Both the position numbers and the translations under genes were made by a program. A DNA stretch of 64,000 nucleotides. It comes from Achromobacter sp. HZ34 (GTDB lineage Bacteria > Pseudomonadota > Gammaproteobacteria > Burkholderiales > Burkholderiaceae_B). The notes under the pieces were generated by a model that worked only from the letters and a program-made list of their open reading frames with translations, made no database searches and was not told where the DNA came from. The stretch covers positions 372,001-436,000 of the forward strand of contig NZ_NJIX01000005.1 of assembly GCF_002209485.1 (NCBI RefSeq). Reading direction: 5' to 3'. Shown here piece after piece: positions 8,198 through 17,175 of the stretch (positions are counted from its first letter, which is position 1; each line of letters opens with the position of its first letter).

Positions 8198-9021
8198 CAG
8201 TGCCGGTCGCGTCCCGCTGGCGGCATGGCGTCCGACATGACGTCCGCGGGCGCCGATGGCTTGGAGGGGCTCACCGGCTGTGCTGTAACGCGCGGTCGAG
8301 ATTTCCATGCGCAGGCCCAGCCAGCCAGATACATGCCTATCGATCCGCTGATGCCGAAGCCGCGCTCGATGCGGCGTATTTCCTGCAAGAGCGCTTCCAG
8401 CCTGGGCAATTCCTCCTGCGTGACGATGCGCTTGAGCGTGTGCATGCACAGCCGCACGTGCCGCGACTCGTCATCCAGGACGCCGGCAAGCAGGCGATGG
8501 AGCGGATGCTCCGCGCCTATGGTGTCGCAATGGCGGCGCAGCACACGCACCCCCATCTGCTCCGCGCAGAGTCCTATGGCATAGGCCGGCACCAGCACGC
8601 CGTGGGAGAAATGCGGCGCGTGGCGCTGCCCCAGGCGCTTCCAGCGCGCGATCTTGCGGCGACTCAGCCAATCGGGTTCGCTTTCGGTGACCGAGTCCGC
8701 CGCCGTACTCCCGGTCGTGCCTCCGCGCTGCGCAATCGCGTCCGCGAAGGCCAGCACGTGCTGGCGTTCCTCCGCCAGATGCTGGGCGGACTGCCGTGAC
8801 AGCCATTGCGGCGCGTCCGTGGGCATCCAGTCGTCCTGCAAGGCCTGTTCGGTGGACTCTTCGCCGATGAGGTACATCCGCAGCAGCAGGATCTCGCCCG
8901 CCGTGCTGGCGTGCAGGCGCCGCAAGGCCGCGCGTTTGATGCGGTCCACCAGCATGGCCTGCACGCGTGCCCACCCGCGCGGCGGCATCGCCTGCAGACA
9001 GGCGTAGGCGTCTTGCATCAC
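8197..9021 (-). CDS. Ferritin-like di-iron protein
   Basis: 274 residues, largely helical. All six ligands of a carboxylate-bridged di-iron site can be picked out: E55 (LIGEES), E85xxH88 (AEERQH), E154 (LCAEQMG) and E185xxH188 (DDESRH). This is the four-helix ferritin/rubrerythrin/R2-like arrangement, so an oxidase, hydroxylase or desaturase-like activity is plausible. The C-terminal 30 residues are Pro/Ser/Ala-rich and probably disordered. It starts at GTG 9021 or ATG 9018, both overlapping the upstream stop, and its own stop overlaps the glycosyltransferase start. I do not recognise a named family member. Confidence 0.65.
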   Translation of the reverse strand: MMQDAYACLQAMPPRGWARVQAMLVDRIKRAALRRLHASTAGEILLLRMYLIGEESTEQALQDDWMPTDAPQWLSRQSAQHLAEERQHVLAFADAIAQRGGTTGSTAADSVTESEPDWLSRRKIARWKRLGQRHAPHFSHGVLVPAYAIGLCAEQMGVRVLRRHCDTIGAEHPLHRLLAGVLDDESRHVRLCMHTLKRIVTQEELPRLEALLQEIRRIERGFGISGSIGMYLAGWACAWKSRPRVTAQPVSPSKPSAPADVMSDAMPPAGRDRH

Positions 9022-10103
9022 TTTTCCCGTGCCGGACTTGCCGGCGCCGTTTGCACACCACGCTGTTGCGTCAATATCAGGCCCAGGAAGCTGTCTTCCA
9101 TGAACAGGCGCGCTACCCGATCCGCTTGCGGAAAGGGCTGTTGCACGCCGTTGTAGCGCAGGTAGCCCTGGCCATCCCTGGCGCCTACCGTCAACGCGTC
9201 GTGCTTGGCGAAACCTTTCTCGCGCAGCGGCTGCAGCAAGGTTTCGTTCTCCAGGCCGAACAGGAACAGATCGCCCTGCACCGCACGGCGCGGGATCTGG
9301 CCGCTCAAGGCCTCCATGTCCAGCGACCAGTTACCCTGGGCAATCTGCTGCGCAATACTGGCGCTGCCGCCCAACTGGCTTTGGAAGCGGACCCGCGCCA
9401 TGCGCTTGGCAACCTTGCCCACGCCCAGGGCAACGATGACGTCCGGCGCATCGGGCTCACCCGTGGCGCGCACCTGCACCAGGCCCTGCGCGATGCGGGC
9501 GGTGAGCGAGGGCTTGGCCAGGACAGCGATGGCCTGTTCCGCCGTCAGCACGGTTTGCGCGCCCTTGGCACCATTCACCGTGACGCGGTAGGGATCGATC
9601 TTGATGCCGGTGAAATCGCCTCGGACAGGCGCATGCGCATGCATGCTTACCGACCACTTGGCGCCATCGCGGGCGAGCTTCAGGTGCAGGCTCAGCGGCA
9701 CGCGCTTGCCCTGTGCGTCCACGCCGCTGCCTTGCAGCAGGACGTCGCCCACAGGCGTGTCCGCCGCGTAATGGCGCGTGTTGTCGAACTGGATGGTGTG
9801 GGCGTCGGTATCCACCGTGGCGCGGGTATCCGCGTCATTCAGGGCGAGGCGGTCGCAAGACTGGCCGCCCGCGGTCGCATCGCCCAACGGGCAGCCGCTG
9901 GCGGACACGAAGTTGAAGATGCCGCGGCCGGTGTAGGTCGCGCCCGCCGTCGCACCGATGTTTGCGCCACCCGGCGTAGTGGCTGCCGGGGGGGCCGCCG
10001 TGGCAGCCGTTGTTGCAGCCGCTGCCGCAGCCGCATTCACTTGGGTGCCCGCACACATGAACAGTGCTGCGGCGATCGTGCGATAGGTCAAGCGGAGTGC
10101 CAT
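9018..10103 (-). CDS. Exported protein of unknown function
   Basis: 361 residues with a signal peptide (LTYRTIAAALFMCAGTQVNA) followed by an Ala/Thr/Pro-rich low-complexity stretch, then a mature domain of mainly beta character with two Cys pairs likely in the region 65-85 (SASGCPLGD and QSCDRLALN). No catalytic motif is recognised. The stop overlaps the start of the di-iron gene. A run of seven C on the coding strand (9988-9994 in window coordinates) falls in the low-complexity segment just after the signal peptide. By context it may act in the envelope together with the two glycosyltransferases and the acyltransferase. Confidence 0.7.
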   Translation of the reverse strand: MALRLTYRTIAAALFMCAGTQVNAAAAAAATTAATAAPPAATTPGGANIGATAGATYTGRGIFNFVSASGCPLGDATAGGQSCDRLALNDADTRATVDTDAHTIQFDNTRHYAADTPVGDVLLQGSGVDAQGKRVPLSLHLKLARDGAKWSVSMHAHAPVRGDFTGIKIDPYRVTVNGAKGAQTVLTAEQAIAVLAKPSLTARIAQGLVQVRATGEPDAPDVIVALGVGKVAKRMARVRFQSQLGGSASIAQQIAQGNWSLDMEALSGQIPRRAVQGDLFLFGLENETLLQPLREKGFAKHDALTVGARDGQGYLRYNGVQQPFPQADRVARLFMEDSFLGLILTQQRGVQTAPASPAREK

Positions 10104-10178
10104 CCTGGGTTTCCAATGAAAAGGCGGGCCGGCGCATTCCGATGAAGCAGCGGGAAACGCGATGGCCGGCGAAACGGA

Positions 10179-11201
10179 TCAATGACGATGGTAGGAAAGC
10201 GCCTGGGCATCAGCGCCGCGGCGGGTGGTATCGATGCCCAGGCCGCGCGCCAGCGCGCCCAGCGCGTCCACCGCGGAGAAGCCCAGGATCATGCCGATGG
10301 CGGCCAGCCGGCGCAGCCCTCGCAGCGGCGCCAGGTCCTGCCGGTTCAGCGCGCGCAGGCTATGGCGCAGGCGGATCGCCAGCACGCACAGCGGACCGAT
10401 GGGGCCGCTGCGCGCCAACCATTGCATGCGGGCGGACGCGTAGGTGCGAACCAGGAAAGGCGTCAGCCCGACGCTGTCCTGGCCGCGCATCCAGCGCAAT
10501 TGCAAGGCTTCCAGGCGGCTGTCGGGCAGGCGATGTTCGGTATGCGCGCGCGCGGCGTAGTGCAGGGGGATGCCGGCGACGACCAGACGCAGGCCCAGCA
10601 CCTGGCAGTGCGCGCGGTACACCCCTTCCAGAGGCTGGTAGCGGTACTGCGCGAACACGGCCCGTTCGAAGGCCACATTATTGGCGTAGAAATTGGCCGT
10701 GGCGCCGGCACCGAACCGGCTGGGGAAGTACATGAAATCTATCGTCGTCAGCGCGGTGCCGGCGATGGTCTGGGCGTAGCTGGTGCGGCCGGCCACTACC
10801 CTGGGCGCGTCGGCCAGGGCAAAGGGCGCCAGCAACTGCTCCAGCCAGTGCGCGGCGGGCACGCAATCGGCATCGCCAAACACGACGTAATCGCAGCGCG
10901 CGGGATCGGTGCGGTCGAAGCCCAGGTTCTTGGCATCGTAGTAGCCGGTGTCCGCCTGGATGCGGACGAAGTCGACCGGGCATGCAGCCAGGCTTTCAAT
11001 CTCGCTGCATACTGCCGACGGCAGGCCGTCATGCGTGATGACGACTTGCGCCAGGCTGGCCAATGGCATCGATTGCCGGCCCAAGGCCGCAACGAGCCGT
11101 TTCAGGCTGCTAGCAACTCTTTGCAGGTCGGCTCCGCCGCGCAAGTTGTTCGTTTCGAGCACCAAGGCGGTTCTTGCAGCGATTCGTTCTGTGGGCATCA
11201 C
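10179..11201 (-). CDS. Family 2 (GT-A) glycosyltransferase
   Basis: 340 residues. N-terminal GT-A fold with the nucleotide-sugar/metal motif DADC at 110-113 (YVVFGDADCVP) and the acceptor-region words YANNVAFERAVF and LRWMRGQD. The C-terminal third has hydrophobic segments that may anchor it to the membrane. It is the first gene of the reverse-strand cluster (10179-11201, 9018-10103, 8197-9021, 7010-8197) and is divergent from the acyltransferase gene. This suggests assembly of an acylated glycoconjugate, which is inference. Confidence 0.8.
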   Translation of the reverse strand: MMPTERIAARTALVLETNNLRGGADLQRVASSLKRLVAALGRQSMPLASLAQVVITHDGLPSAVCSEIESLAACPVDFVRIQADTGYYDAKNLGFDRTDPARCDYVVFGDADCVPAAHWLEQLLAPFALADAPRVVAGRTSYAQTIAGTALTTIDFMYFPSRFGAGATANFYANNVAFERAVFAQYRYQPLEGVYRAHCQVLGLRLVVAGIPLHYAARAHTEHRLPDSRLEALQLRWMRGQDSVGLTPFLVRTYASARMQWLARSGPIGPLCVLAIRLRHSLRALNRQDLAPLRGLRRLAAIGMILGFSAVDALGALARGLGIDTTRRGADAQALSYHRH

Positions 11202-11385
11202 GCTCTCGTTCTTCGGCGTTGCGGCAATTCTAAACCCAATGGGGACAGATTAGCGCCAGCATGCCGGGAAGATGCGGAAACATTCTCTGAGCTATCGAGA
11301 TTCGGCGCGCCCGGGTCGCGTGATAGCCTGCCCGGCAAACTCATGAACGCCTCATTCAGCAAGCCCCATCGAGGAGGACATCCCA

Positions 11386-12594
11386 ATCTCCGACCGTAAT
11401 CCCTCGCACAACCACCCCCAGGCAGCGCCTGGCCAACGCGCTTCTCATCTGCCGTCGCTGACGCCCCTGCGCGGCATCGCCGCTATCTGGGTGGTCCTGT
11501 ATCACTACGGCGTGCTTTATTTCCCCAGCATGCAGCCGGACAAACATACCGCGCTATTGAACAAGGGCTATCTGGCGGTGGACCTTTTCTTCCTGCTCAG
11601 CGGTTTCGTGATGGCGCATGTCTACTGCGAAGTGTTCGAGCGGCGCGTCGACTCGCGCAGCTATTGGTCTTTTCTGTCGGCACGTATCGCGCGGCTGTAT
11701 CCACTGCACCTGGCGGTGCTGGGCTTGTTCGTGGCCCTGGCGCTGATCGTCAGCATCACGGAGTATGCGGCGGGCGGCCCCCTGGCAGGCATCCCCGTCA
11801 CCGGCGTGCGTTCCATGCTGGCGCTGCTCGCCAATCTGTTCATGCTGCAGGGGCTGCATGCCAGCACCTTGAGCTGGAACTACGCGGCGTGGTCCATCAG
11901 CCTGGAGTTCATGGCCTACCTGGCGTTTCCCTTCGTGCTGGTGCATGTGTGGCGCGCCGGACCGCGCGCGCGGGGGCTGCTGGCCTTGTTCCTGTGCGCC
12001 GTGCTGGCGGGGCTGGCATGGTGGACGGGCGATGACTTCAACCAATGGGACGGGCCGACCACCCTGCTGCGCTGCCTGCCGGAATTCCTGCTGGGTACGC
12101 TGCTGTATCGCGTGTATGTCTCGCAGCCGCGCGCGGGCCTGCTGTCCGGGGATGCCATCGCGGCGGTGCTGCTGGCACTGGTGCTGTTGACCCTGCACCT
12201 CAAGGGGCCGGACCTGTTGGTGGTCGTGCTATTCGCGGCGCTGCTGATGGCGGTGGTGTCGAACCGCAGCCGCATCGGCGCATGGTTGAACTGCAGCCCG
12301 CTGATCTGGCTGGGCGAGGTGTCCTATGCCCTGTACCTGATCCACGGCCTGGTGGAGCACACGACCAGCGAAATCCTGGCGAAGGCGCTGCATATCCAGG
12401 ACCGCCATGCCTTGTCCACGGGATCCTCGTTCGGCATGATGATGCTGATGGTTGGCGTCAGCCTGTTGCTGGCCGCGGCCTGCTATCGCTGGATCGAGAA
12501 GCCGGCGCAGCGGTATCTGCGCGGCGCCCTGGCCTTGCGTAGCGATGCGGCCGGCATGGCCGTCAACCAGGCAAGGAAGCCGTCACGGGCGTGA
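11386..12594 (+). CDS. Membrane acyltransferase (acyltransferase family 3)
   Basis: About 400-residue integral membrane O-acyltransferase of the OafA/NodX type with roughly ten helices. The hallmark LRGIAAIWVVLYHY with its essential His lies near the N-terminus, followed by FFLLSGFVMAHVY and RIARLYPLHL. The start is a problem. No ATG, GTG or TTG lies between the upstream in-frame stop at 11344 and the GTG at 11491, and a GTG start there would delete the first catalytic helix. A strong GAGGAGG (11371-11377) stands eight bases before an ATC codon at 11386, which I take as the likely start; CTG at 11449 is an alternative. Its last 32 bases overlap the convergent RhtA-like gene. Confidence 0.75.
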   Translation: MSDRNPSHNHPQAAPGQRASHLPSLTPLRGIAAIWVVLYHYGVLYFPSMQPDKHTALLNKGYLAVDLFFLLSGFVMAHVYCEVFERRVDSRSYWSFLSARIARLYPLHLAVLGLFVALALIVSITEYAAGGPLAGIPVTGVRSMLALLANLFMLQGLHASTLSWNYAAWSISLEFMAYLAFPFVLVHVWRAGPRARGLLALFLCAVLAGLAWWTGDDFNQWDGPTTLLRCLPEFLLGTLLYRVYVSQPRAGLLSGDAIAAVLLALVLLTLHLKGPDLLVVVLFAALLMAVVSNRSRIGAWLNCSPLIWLGEVSYALYLIHGLVEHTTSEILAKALHIQDRHALSTGSSFGMMMLMVGVSLLLAAACYRWIEKPAQRYLRGALALRSDAAGMAVNQARKPSRA

Positions 12595-13444
12595 TGGTCG
12601 GCCGCTGCGCCGTGATGGCGCTGCCCATGGAAGCGGCCATGATCAGCGCGATGGCCACCCATTGCGTCGCGCTCAGGTGTTCGTCGAGCAGCAGCAAGGC
12701 CAACAGCGCCGCCGCCGCGGGCTCCATGCTGAGCATGATGCCGAAGGCCTGCTTGGGCAGGCGCTTGAGCGCCACCATTTCCAGCGACATCGGAATGGCG
12801 CTCGACAGCGCCGCCACGCCCAGGCCCACCAGGATCACCGTGGGCGACAACAGGGCCGAGCCGGCTTGTATCGCGCCTATCGGCACGACCACCACCGCCG
12901 CCACGGTCAGCCCCAGCGATACGGAATGACCGGCATGCATGTGTTCCACACGCTTGCCGCTGATGATGTACGTGGCCCAGAGCGCTGCCGCCACCAGGGC
13001 GTACATGACGCCGGTGGGATCCAGGGTGCTGACGTTGTTGACCAGGGGCAGCAGCAGAAGCAGTCCCACGATGGCGAACACCACCCAGATGAAGTCCATG
13101 GGACGGCGCGATCCGAGCAGGGCCACCAGCAGCGGGCCGGAGAACTCGATGGCCACGGCGACGCCGAAGGGGATGGTGCGCAGCGCCATGTAGAAGCAGA
13201 GATTCATGGCGCCCAGCGCCGCGCCGTAATAGGCGACCATGCGCGCGTCGCGGCCCTTGAGCGGCCAGCGCCAGGGCCGCCACAAGATCAGCAAAAGCAG
13301 CGCGGAGAACCCCACCCGCACGGCAGTCGTGCCCTGTGCCCCCACCAGCGGGAAAAGCGTGTGCTTGGCCCACGATGTCCCCAACGCAAGAAATGTCACT
13401 GAACCGAGGACGGACAACAGCGGTAACAACGAGGCGCGGCGCAT
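12563..13444 (-). CDS. EamA-family exporter (RhtA-like)
   Basis: 293 residues, ten membrane helices in two EamA repeats. The words RVGFSALLLLILWRPW, AVAIEFSGPLLVAL and LSMEPAAAALLALLLLDE resemble the threonine/homoserine exporter RhtA. Probably exports an amino acid or related metabolite. Converges on, and overlaps by 32 bases, the acyltransferase gene. Separated by 105 bases from the MFS gene upstream on the same strand, so co-transcription is possible but uncertain. Confidence 0.85.
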   Translation of the reverse strand: MRRASLLPLLSVLGSVTFLALGTSWAKHTLFPLVGAQGTTAVRVGFSALLLLILWRPWRWPLKGRDARMVAYYGAALGAMNLCFYMALRTIPFGVAVAIEFSGPLLVALLGSRRPMDFIWVVFAIVGLLLLLPLVNNVSTLDPTGVMYALVAAALWATYIISGKRVEHMHAGHSVSLGLTVAAVVVVPIGAIQAGSALLSPTVILVGLGVAALSSAIPMSLEMVALKRLPKQAFGIMLSMEPAAAALLALLLLDEHLSATQWVAIALIMAASMGSAITAQRPTITPVTASLPG

Positions 13445-13549
13445 GGGTGAGGCAGAAGATCGGTGAGGCGGAGCATGGGTGGAAGGCGTGATTTTGCCGG
13501 ATTTCCATGCGGATTGCTGCCGCCTTCTTTTGCCCCCGGGGCGTATCGC

Positions 13550-15184
13550 TCAATGCGATGCCACGGCGGGGGTGTTGCGCATCGTCAGGTAGCTGGCCAG
13601 CGCCAGCACCCAGGCGGCGATGCCGCCGTACAGCATGATCCAGCCGAAGCCATGTGCCAGTGCGGCCCGTGCCAGGGAGTCGAACATGGCCGATGGCATG
13701 GCCCCGGGCACGGCCGCGGACAGTGTCGCCGCCGCTTCTTGCAGATTGCCCGAGGCGATGCGGTTGGCCAGTGCGCGACTGGCGTCACCGGCTGCCAGCG
13801 CCGGCAAGGCGCTGCGCAGATAGTGCGCGACACCGGCGACCAGCAGGAATCCCATCATCGCGATGTTCATCGCCAGGGAGATCATGCGGGCGCTCATGTC
13901 TATGCCCGATGCCATGCCGGCGCGCGCGCTCGATACGGATCCGGTGCTGGTATTGGTGACTGGGGTATTGGTCAATCCCAGGCCGGCGCCGGCGACCAGG
14001 CAACCGGGCAGGACGGTCAACCATTGCATTTCGCTGCCGATGCGCATCAGGATGAAGCCCAGGCCGATCACGAACATGCCGGTCGGGATGGCGACGCCTG
14101 GCCGGTAACGCAGCGCAAGGCGTTCACCCAGCGGCGGAAAGACCAGGGTGGGCAAGGTGTAGGCCAGCAGCGCCGCGCCCGCGTGGGCCGCGTCCTGGCC
14201 CAGCGCGCTCTGGAAGTAGATGGGCAGGTAGATGACCATGGGCCAGAAGCTGAAGTTCATCCCTGCCGAACCCAGCAGCGCTCCGGAAAAATTGCGCACG
14301 CGGAACACCGAGAAGTCGAACATGGGATGGGCGGCACGGGCTTCGGCGAGGATGAATGCGCCGAAGGAGATCCCGCTTACCGCCAAGGCGGCGAGGGCGG
14401 ACGCGCTGCCGAATCCCCCGTCCGCACCTTGCGTGACGAAATACGCCAGCCCGAGCACTGCCAGCGATAGCGTCACGGTACCCGCCACGTCCAGCTTGCC
14501 GGCATGCGGATCGCGCGATTCCTGCACGCTGGCGGCAGCCAGCAGCCATGTCGCCACGGCGATCACGGCATGGACCCAGAACACCCAGCGCCAATTGGAC
14601 AGGGTGACGATGACGCCCCCCACCAGGGGGCCGAAGCCAAGCCCGATGCCGAAGATGATGCCCCATGCGCTGAACGCCTTCGCCCGCATGCCGGGATGGC
14701 TGAACTGGCGCGATAGCACGGCCACCAGGCAGATCAGCATCGCGCCGCCGCTGGCGCCTTGCAGCACGCGGGCGGCGATCAGCAAGGGCGTGGTCCAGGC
14801 CAGCCCGCATAGCAGCGACGACACGCCGAACAGCACGATCGAATAGAGGAACACGCGCTTGCGGCCATAGCGGTCGGCTAGTGCGCCGGTGGCCATCAGC
14901 ACCGCCGTGCAGGCGATGGTGTAGCCGTTCATGATCCACTGCATCCCGGTGAAACTGCCTTGCAGCGTATGTTCCAGGATAGGCAGGATGACGGGCACGC
15001 TGGAAATCTCCAGGCCGAACATCAGGGCGGCCAGGCACACGGCCAGTACGGCAAGGCGGTCACGCGATGAGAAAACGGCGGGTGCCGTCGCAGCGGGACC
15101 GGTGGGTGGATAAGCGTCCTGGGGGGCCGAGGTGGGGCCAGTGGCAGGGGCCAACTTGGCGGCCAGGTTTTCGCGCGCCTGCAT
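13550..15184 (-). CDS. MFS drug/metabolite exporter, DHA2 (EmrB/QacA) type
   Basis: 544 residues with 14 hydrophobic segments, the size and topology of DHA2-family proton antiporters. Motif A is visible in LADRYGRKRVF. The word FGPLVGGVIV lies in the antiporter helix. A hydrophilic N-terminal tail of about 45 residues precedes the first helix. Divergent from a LysR regulator with a perfect palindrome between them, so substrate-dependent induction by that regulator is likely. Substrate unknown. Confidence 0.9.
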   Translation of the reverse strand: MQARENLAAKLAPATGPTSAPQDAYPPTGPAATAPAVFSSRDRLAVLAVCLAALMFGLEISSVPVILPILEHTLQGSFTGMQWIMNGYTIACTAVLMATGALADRYGRKRVFLYSIVLFGVSSLLCGLAWTTPLLIAARVLQGASGGAMLICLVAVLSRQFSHPGMRAKAFSAWGIIFGIGLGFGPLVGGVIVTLSNWRWVFWVHAVIAVATWLLAAASVQESRDPHAGKLDVAGTVTLSLAVLGLAYFVTQGADGGFGSASALAALAVSGISFGAFILAEARAAHPMFDFSVFRVRNFSGALLGSAGMNFSFWPMVIYLPIYFQSALGQDAAHAGAALLAYTLPTLVFPPLGERLALRYRPGVAIPTGMFVIGLGFILMRIGSEMQWLTVLPGCLVAGAGLGLTNTPVTNTSTGSVSSARAGMASGIDMSARMISLAMNIAMMGFLLVAGVAHYLRSALPALAAGDASRALANRIASGNLQEAAATLSAAVPGAMPSAMFDSLARAALAHGFGWIMLYGGIAAWVLALASYLTMRNTPAVASH

Positions 15185-15257
15185 GGTGCGGTTACTCCGT
15201 AAGGGTGGGCGTCCGGCGGCAGGTCTCGATTGCCCGCGGACACGACGAACGGAGTTT

Positions 15258-15276
15258 ATGGGAATAAAATTCCCAT
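15258..15276. promoter_or_regulatory. Palindromic operator between MFS exporter and LysR regulator
   Basis: ATGGGAAT-AAA-ATTCCCAT is a perfect 8+8 inverted repeat with a 3-base centre, the kind of dyad LysR-type regulators bind between divergent genes. It lies 74 bases upstream of the exporter start. An AT-rich TATAAT (15295-15300) follows on the regulator side, but no convincing -35 element accompanies it. Confidence 0.65.
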
Positions 15277-15403
15277 ATTGGTTAGTTCTATTCCTATAAT
15301 ATGATCCTCAAATGATCCAATTCCAGGTCTTAGCCTGGGGTAGAACGCCTCACGGAAGGCTTCGGGGGCGAGCCCCACAGGCGCACGCCTGGACGAGACT
15401 CTC

Positions 15404-16318
15404 ATGATCGACAAACTGGATGGCGTCACCACCTTCGTGCAGGTCGTGGAAACCGGCGGATTCGCCGCCGCCGCCGAACGGCTGGAGCTGACCCGATCGG
15501 CGGTCGGCAAGGCCATCGCCCGGCTGGAAGCGCGCCTGGGCGTGCGGCTGATCCAGCGCAACACGCGCAACCAGGCGCTGACCACGGAGGGCCAGGCCTA
15601 CTACGAGCGCTGCGTGCGCGCGCTGGCCGAACTGGATGCCGGCGAAGCCGACCTGGACAGCGGCCGCATGGCGCCCAGCGGACGGCTGCGCGTAAGCGTG
15701 CCGGAGGCTTTTGGACAACTCTGCGTGGCGCCCGCGCTGCTGGCACTGACGCAGCAGCATCCCAAGCTGCACGTCGACCTGTCGTTCTCCGATCGCTACG
15801 TGGATCTCATCGAGGAAGGTTTCGACCTGGCGATACGCATCGGCGTGCTGGAAGACAGCAGCACCCTGGCGGCGCGTCGCCTGGGCACGCAGCACACGGG
15901 CATAGGCGCGTCACCGGCATATCTGGCGCGCCACGGCACGCCGCGCGACGTCGGCGATCTGGATGGCCATGTGCGCATCGCGTATTCGCATGGCGGGGCC
16001 ACCGCGGCCTGGACGCTGCGCGATGGTGCCGGCCGCACGCGGCGCGTGGACGTGCCGGCGCAGATCAGCATGGACGACGTGCAAGCCATTGCGAATGCGG
16101 CCGCCGCAGGCCTGGGTTTGGCATGGTTGCCGCATTGGCTGCTGATGCGTTACGTGCAGCGGGGGGAGTTGGTGCAGGTGCTGGAGGACACCAGCATCGA
16201 GCCGCAAGAGGTCTATGCCGTGTGGCCCCAGGCGCGCCACCTGCGCTGCAAGACCCGCGCCGCCATCGACGTGCTGGTGGAGCGTATTCCTGGGCTGATG
16301 CTCGCGCGCCAATCCTGA
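15404..16318 (+). CDS. LysR-family transcriptional regulator
   Basis: 304 residues. N-terminal winged helix-turn-helix (residues about 4-62; key words FVQVVETGGFAAAAERL and LTRSAVGKAIARLE) and a C-terminal effector domain starting near SGRLRVSVPEAFG. The sequence type (single-copy HTH with RLIQRNTRNQALT) is that of the CrgA/AaeR-like branch that controls exporters and dehydrogenases. It faces the DHA2 exporter and probably regulates it through the palindrome at 15258-15276. Confidence 0.92.
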   Translation: MIDKLDGVTTFVQVVETGGFAAAAERLELTRSAVGKAIARLEARLGVRLIQRNTRNQALTTEGQAYYERCVRALAELDAGEADLDSGRMAPSGRLRVSVPEAFGQLCVAPALLALTQQHPKLHVDLSFSDRYVDLIEEGFDLAIRIGVLEDSSTLAARRLGTQHTGIGASPAYLARHGTPRDVGDLDGHVRIAYSHGGATAAWTLRDGAGRTRRVDVPAQISMDDVQAIANAAAAGLGLAWLPHWLLMRYVQRGELVQVLEDTSIEPQEVYAVWPQARHLRCKTRAAIDVLVERIPGLMLARQS

Positions 16319-16365
16319 GCTCGCCTCGCCGGGCAGGACGGCCCGCTGCTCGGCCCCCGCATCCC

Positions 16366-17148
16366 CTACCGCCCCTTGAACACCGGCGCGCGCTTCTCCA
16401 GGAAAGCCTGGCGCGCCTCCTTCGCGTCGTCGGTTTTTGCGACCTGCGCGGTCATGTCCTGTTCGTAGCGGTAGCCATCGCGCAGGCTCATGTCCTCGAT
16501 GGCGTTGGCCGTCTGGATCATCAGTTGCACGGATACGGGGCTCTTGGAAGCGATCTGGCGCGCGATGGCGCCCGCCTCCTCCATCAGGCGATCGTTGGGC
16601 ACGCAGGCTTCGACGATGCCCAGGCGATACAGCTCCGCGCCTGTTACGCGCATGCCCGTCAACATCATGCGACGCAGACGCGAATGGCCGAACAGGCGCT
16701 GCGCATGTTTCACCCCGCCCAGCAGGCCTACGTCCACTTCGGGCAGCGCCAGGCTGGCGCTTTCCGCCGCCACCAGGATGTCGCAGGACGCCGCGATGCC
16801 CAGGCCCGCGCCCAGCGCCGGACCATTGAGCGCGGCGATGACCGGCTTGGGACACTCGCGAATGGCGTGGAACAGTTCACGCGTCCGGCGCGAATGCTGC
16901 GGCAGGCCGCCAGGCTGGTCCAGCATCTGGCCGCGGTTCTTCAAGTCCGCGCCAGCGCAGAACACCTTGCCCTGGCCGGTGAGCACGACGCAGCGCACCT
17001 CCGGATCGTCGCCGAACTGATCCAGCGCCAAGGTCAGATCCTGCAGCAGCTGCGTGTTGACGGCGTTCACCGGCGGATGATCCAGCCACACGGTGGCAAC
17101 GTGATCCTGCAACGCCACGCGCAGGGTATCGAAACGGTATTCGGGCAT
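16366..17148 (-). CDS. Enoyl-CoA hydratase/isomerase (crotonase) family protein
   Basis: 260 residues with the crotonase fold: oxyanion-hole segments FCAGADLKNR and ALGAGLGIAASCD. Of the two catalytic glutamates of enoyl-CoA hydratase, only the second is present (E137 in LPEVDVG, equivalent to Glu164). The position of Glu144 is Gly117, exactly 20 residues before it. So it may carry out an isomerase, thioesterase-like or other crotonase reaction rather than ordinary hydration. ATG 17148 is preferred over a start at 17175. Last gene after the CaiB transferase, 27 bases away. Together they suggest catabolism of a CoA-activated acid imported with a Bug receptor. Confidence 0.85.
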   Translation of the reverse strand: MPEYRFDTLRVALQDHVATVWLDHPPVNAVNTQLLQDLTLALDQFGDDPEVRCVVLTGQGKVFCAGADLKNRGQMLDQPGGLPQHSRRTRELFHAIRECPKPVIAALNGPALGAGLGIAASCDILVAAESASLALPEVDVGLLGGVKHAQRLFGHSRLRRMMLTGMRVTGAELYRLGIVEACVPNDRLMEEAGAIARQIASKSPVSVQLMIQTANAIEDMSLRDGYRYEQDMTAQVAKTDDAKEARQAFLEKRAPVFKGR

Positions 17149-17175
17149 TTTCACTAGTCTCCTGGGTCGATTCAA

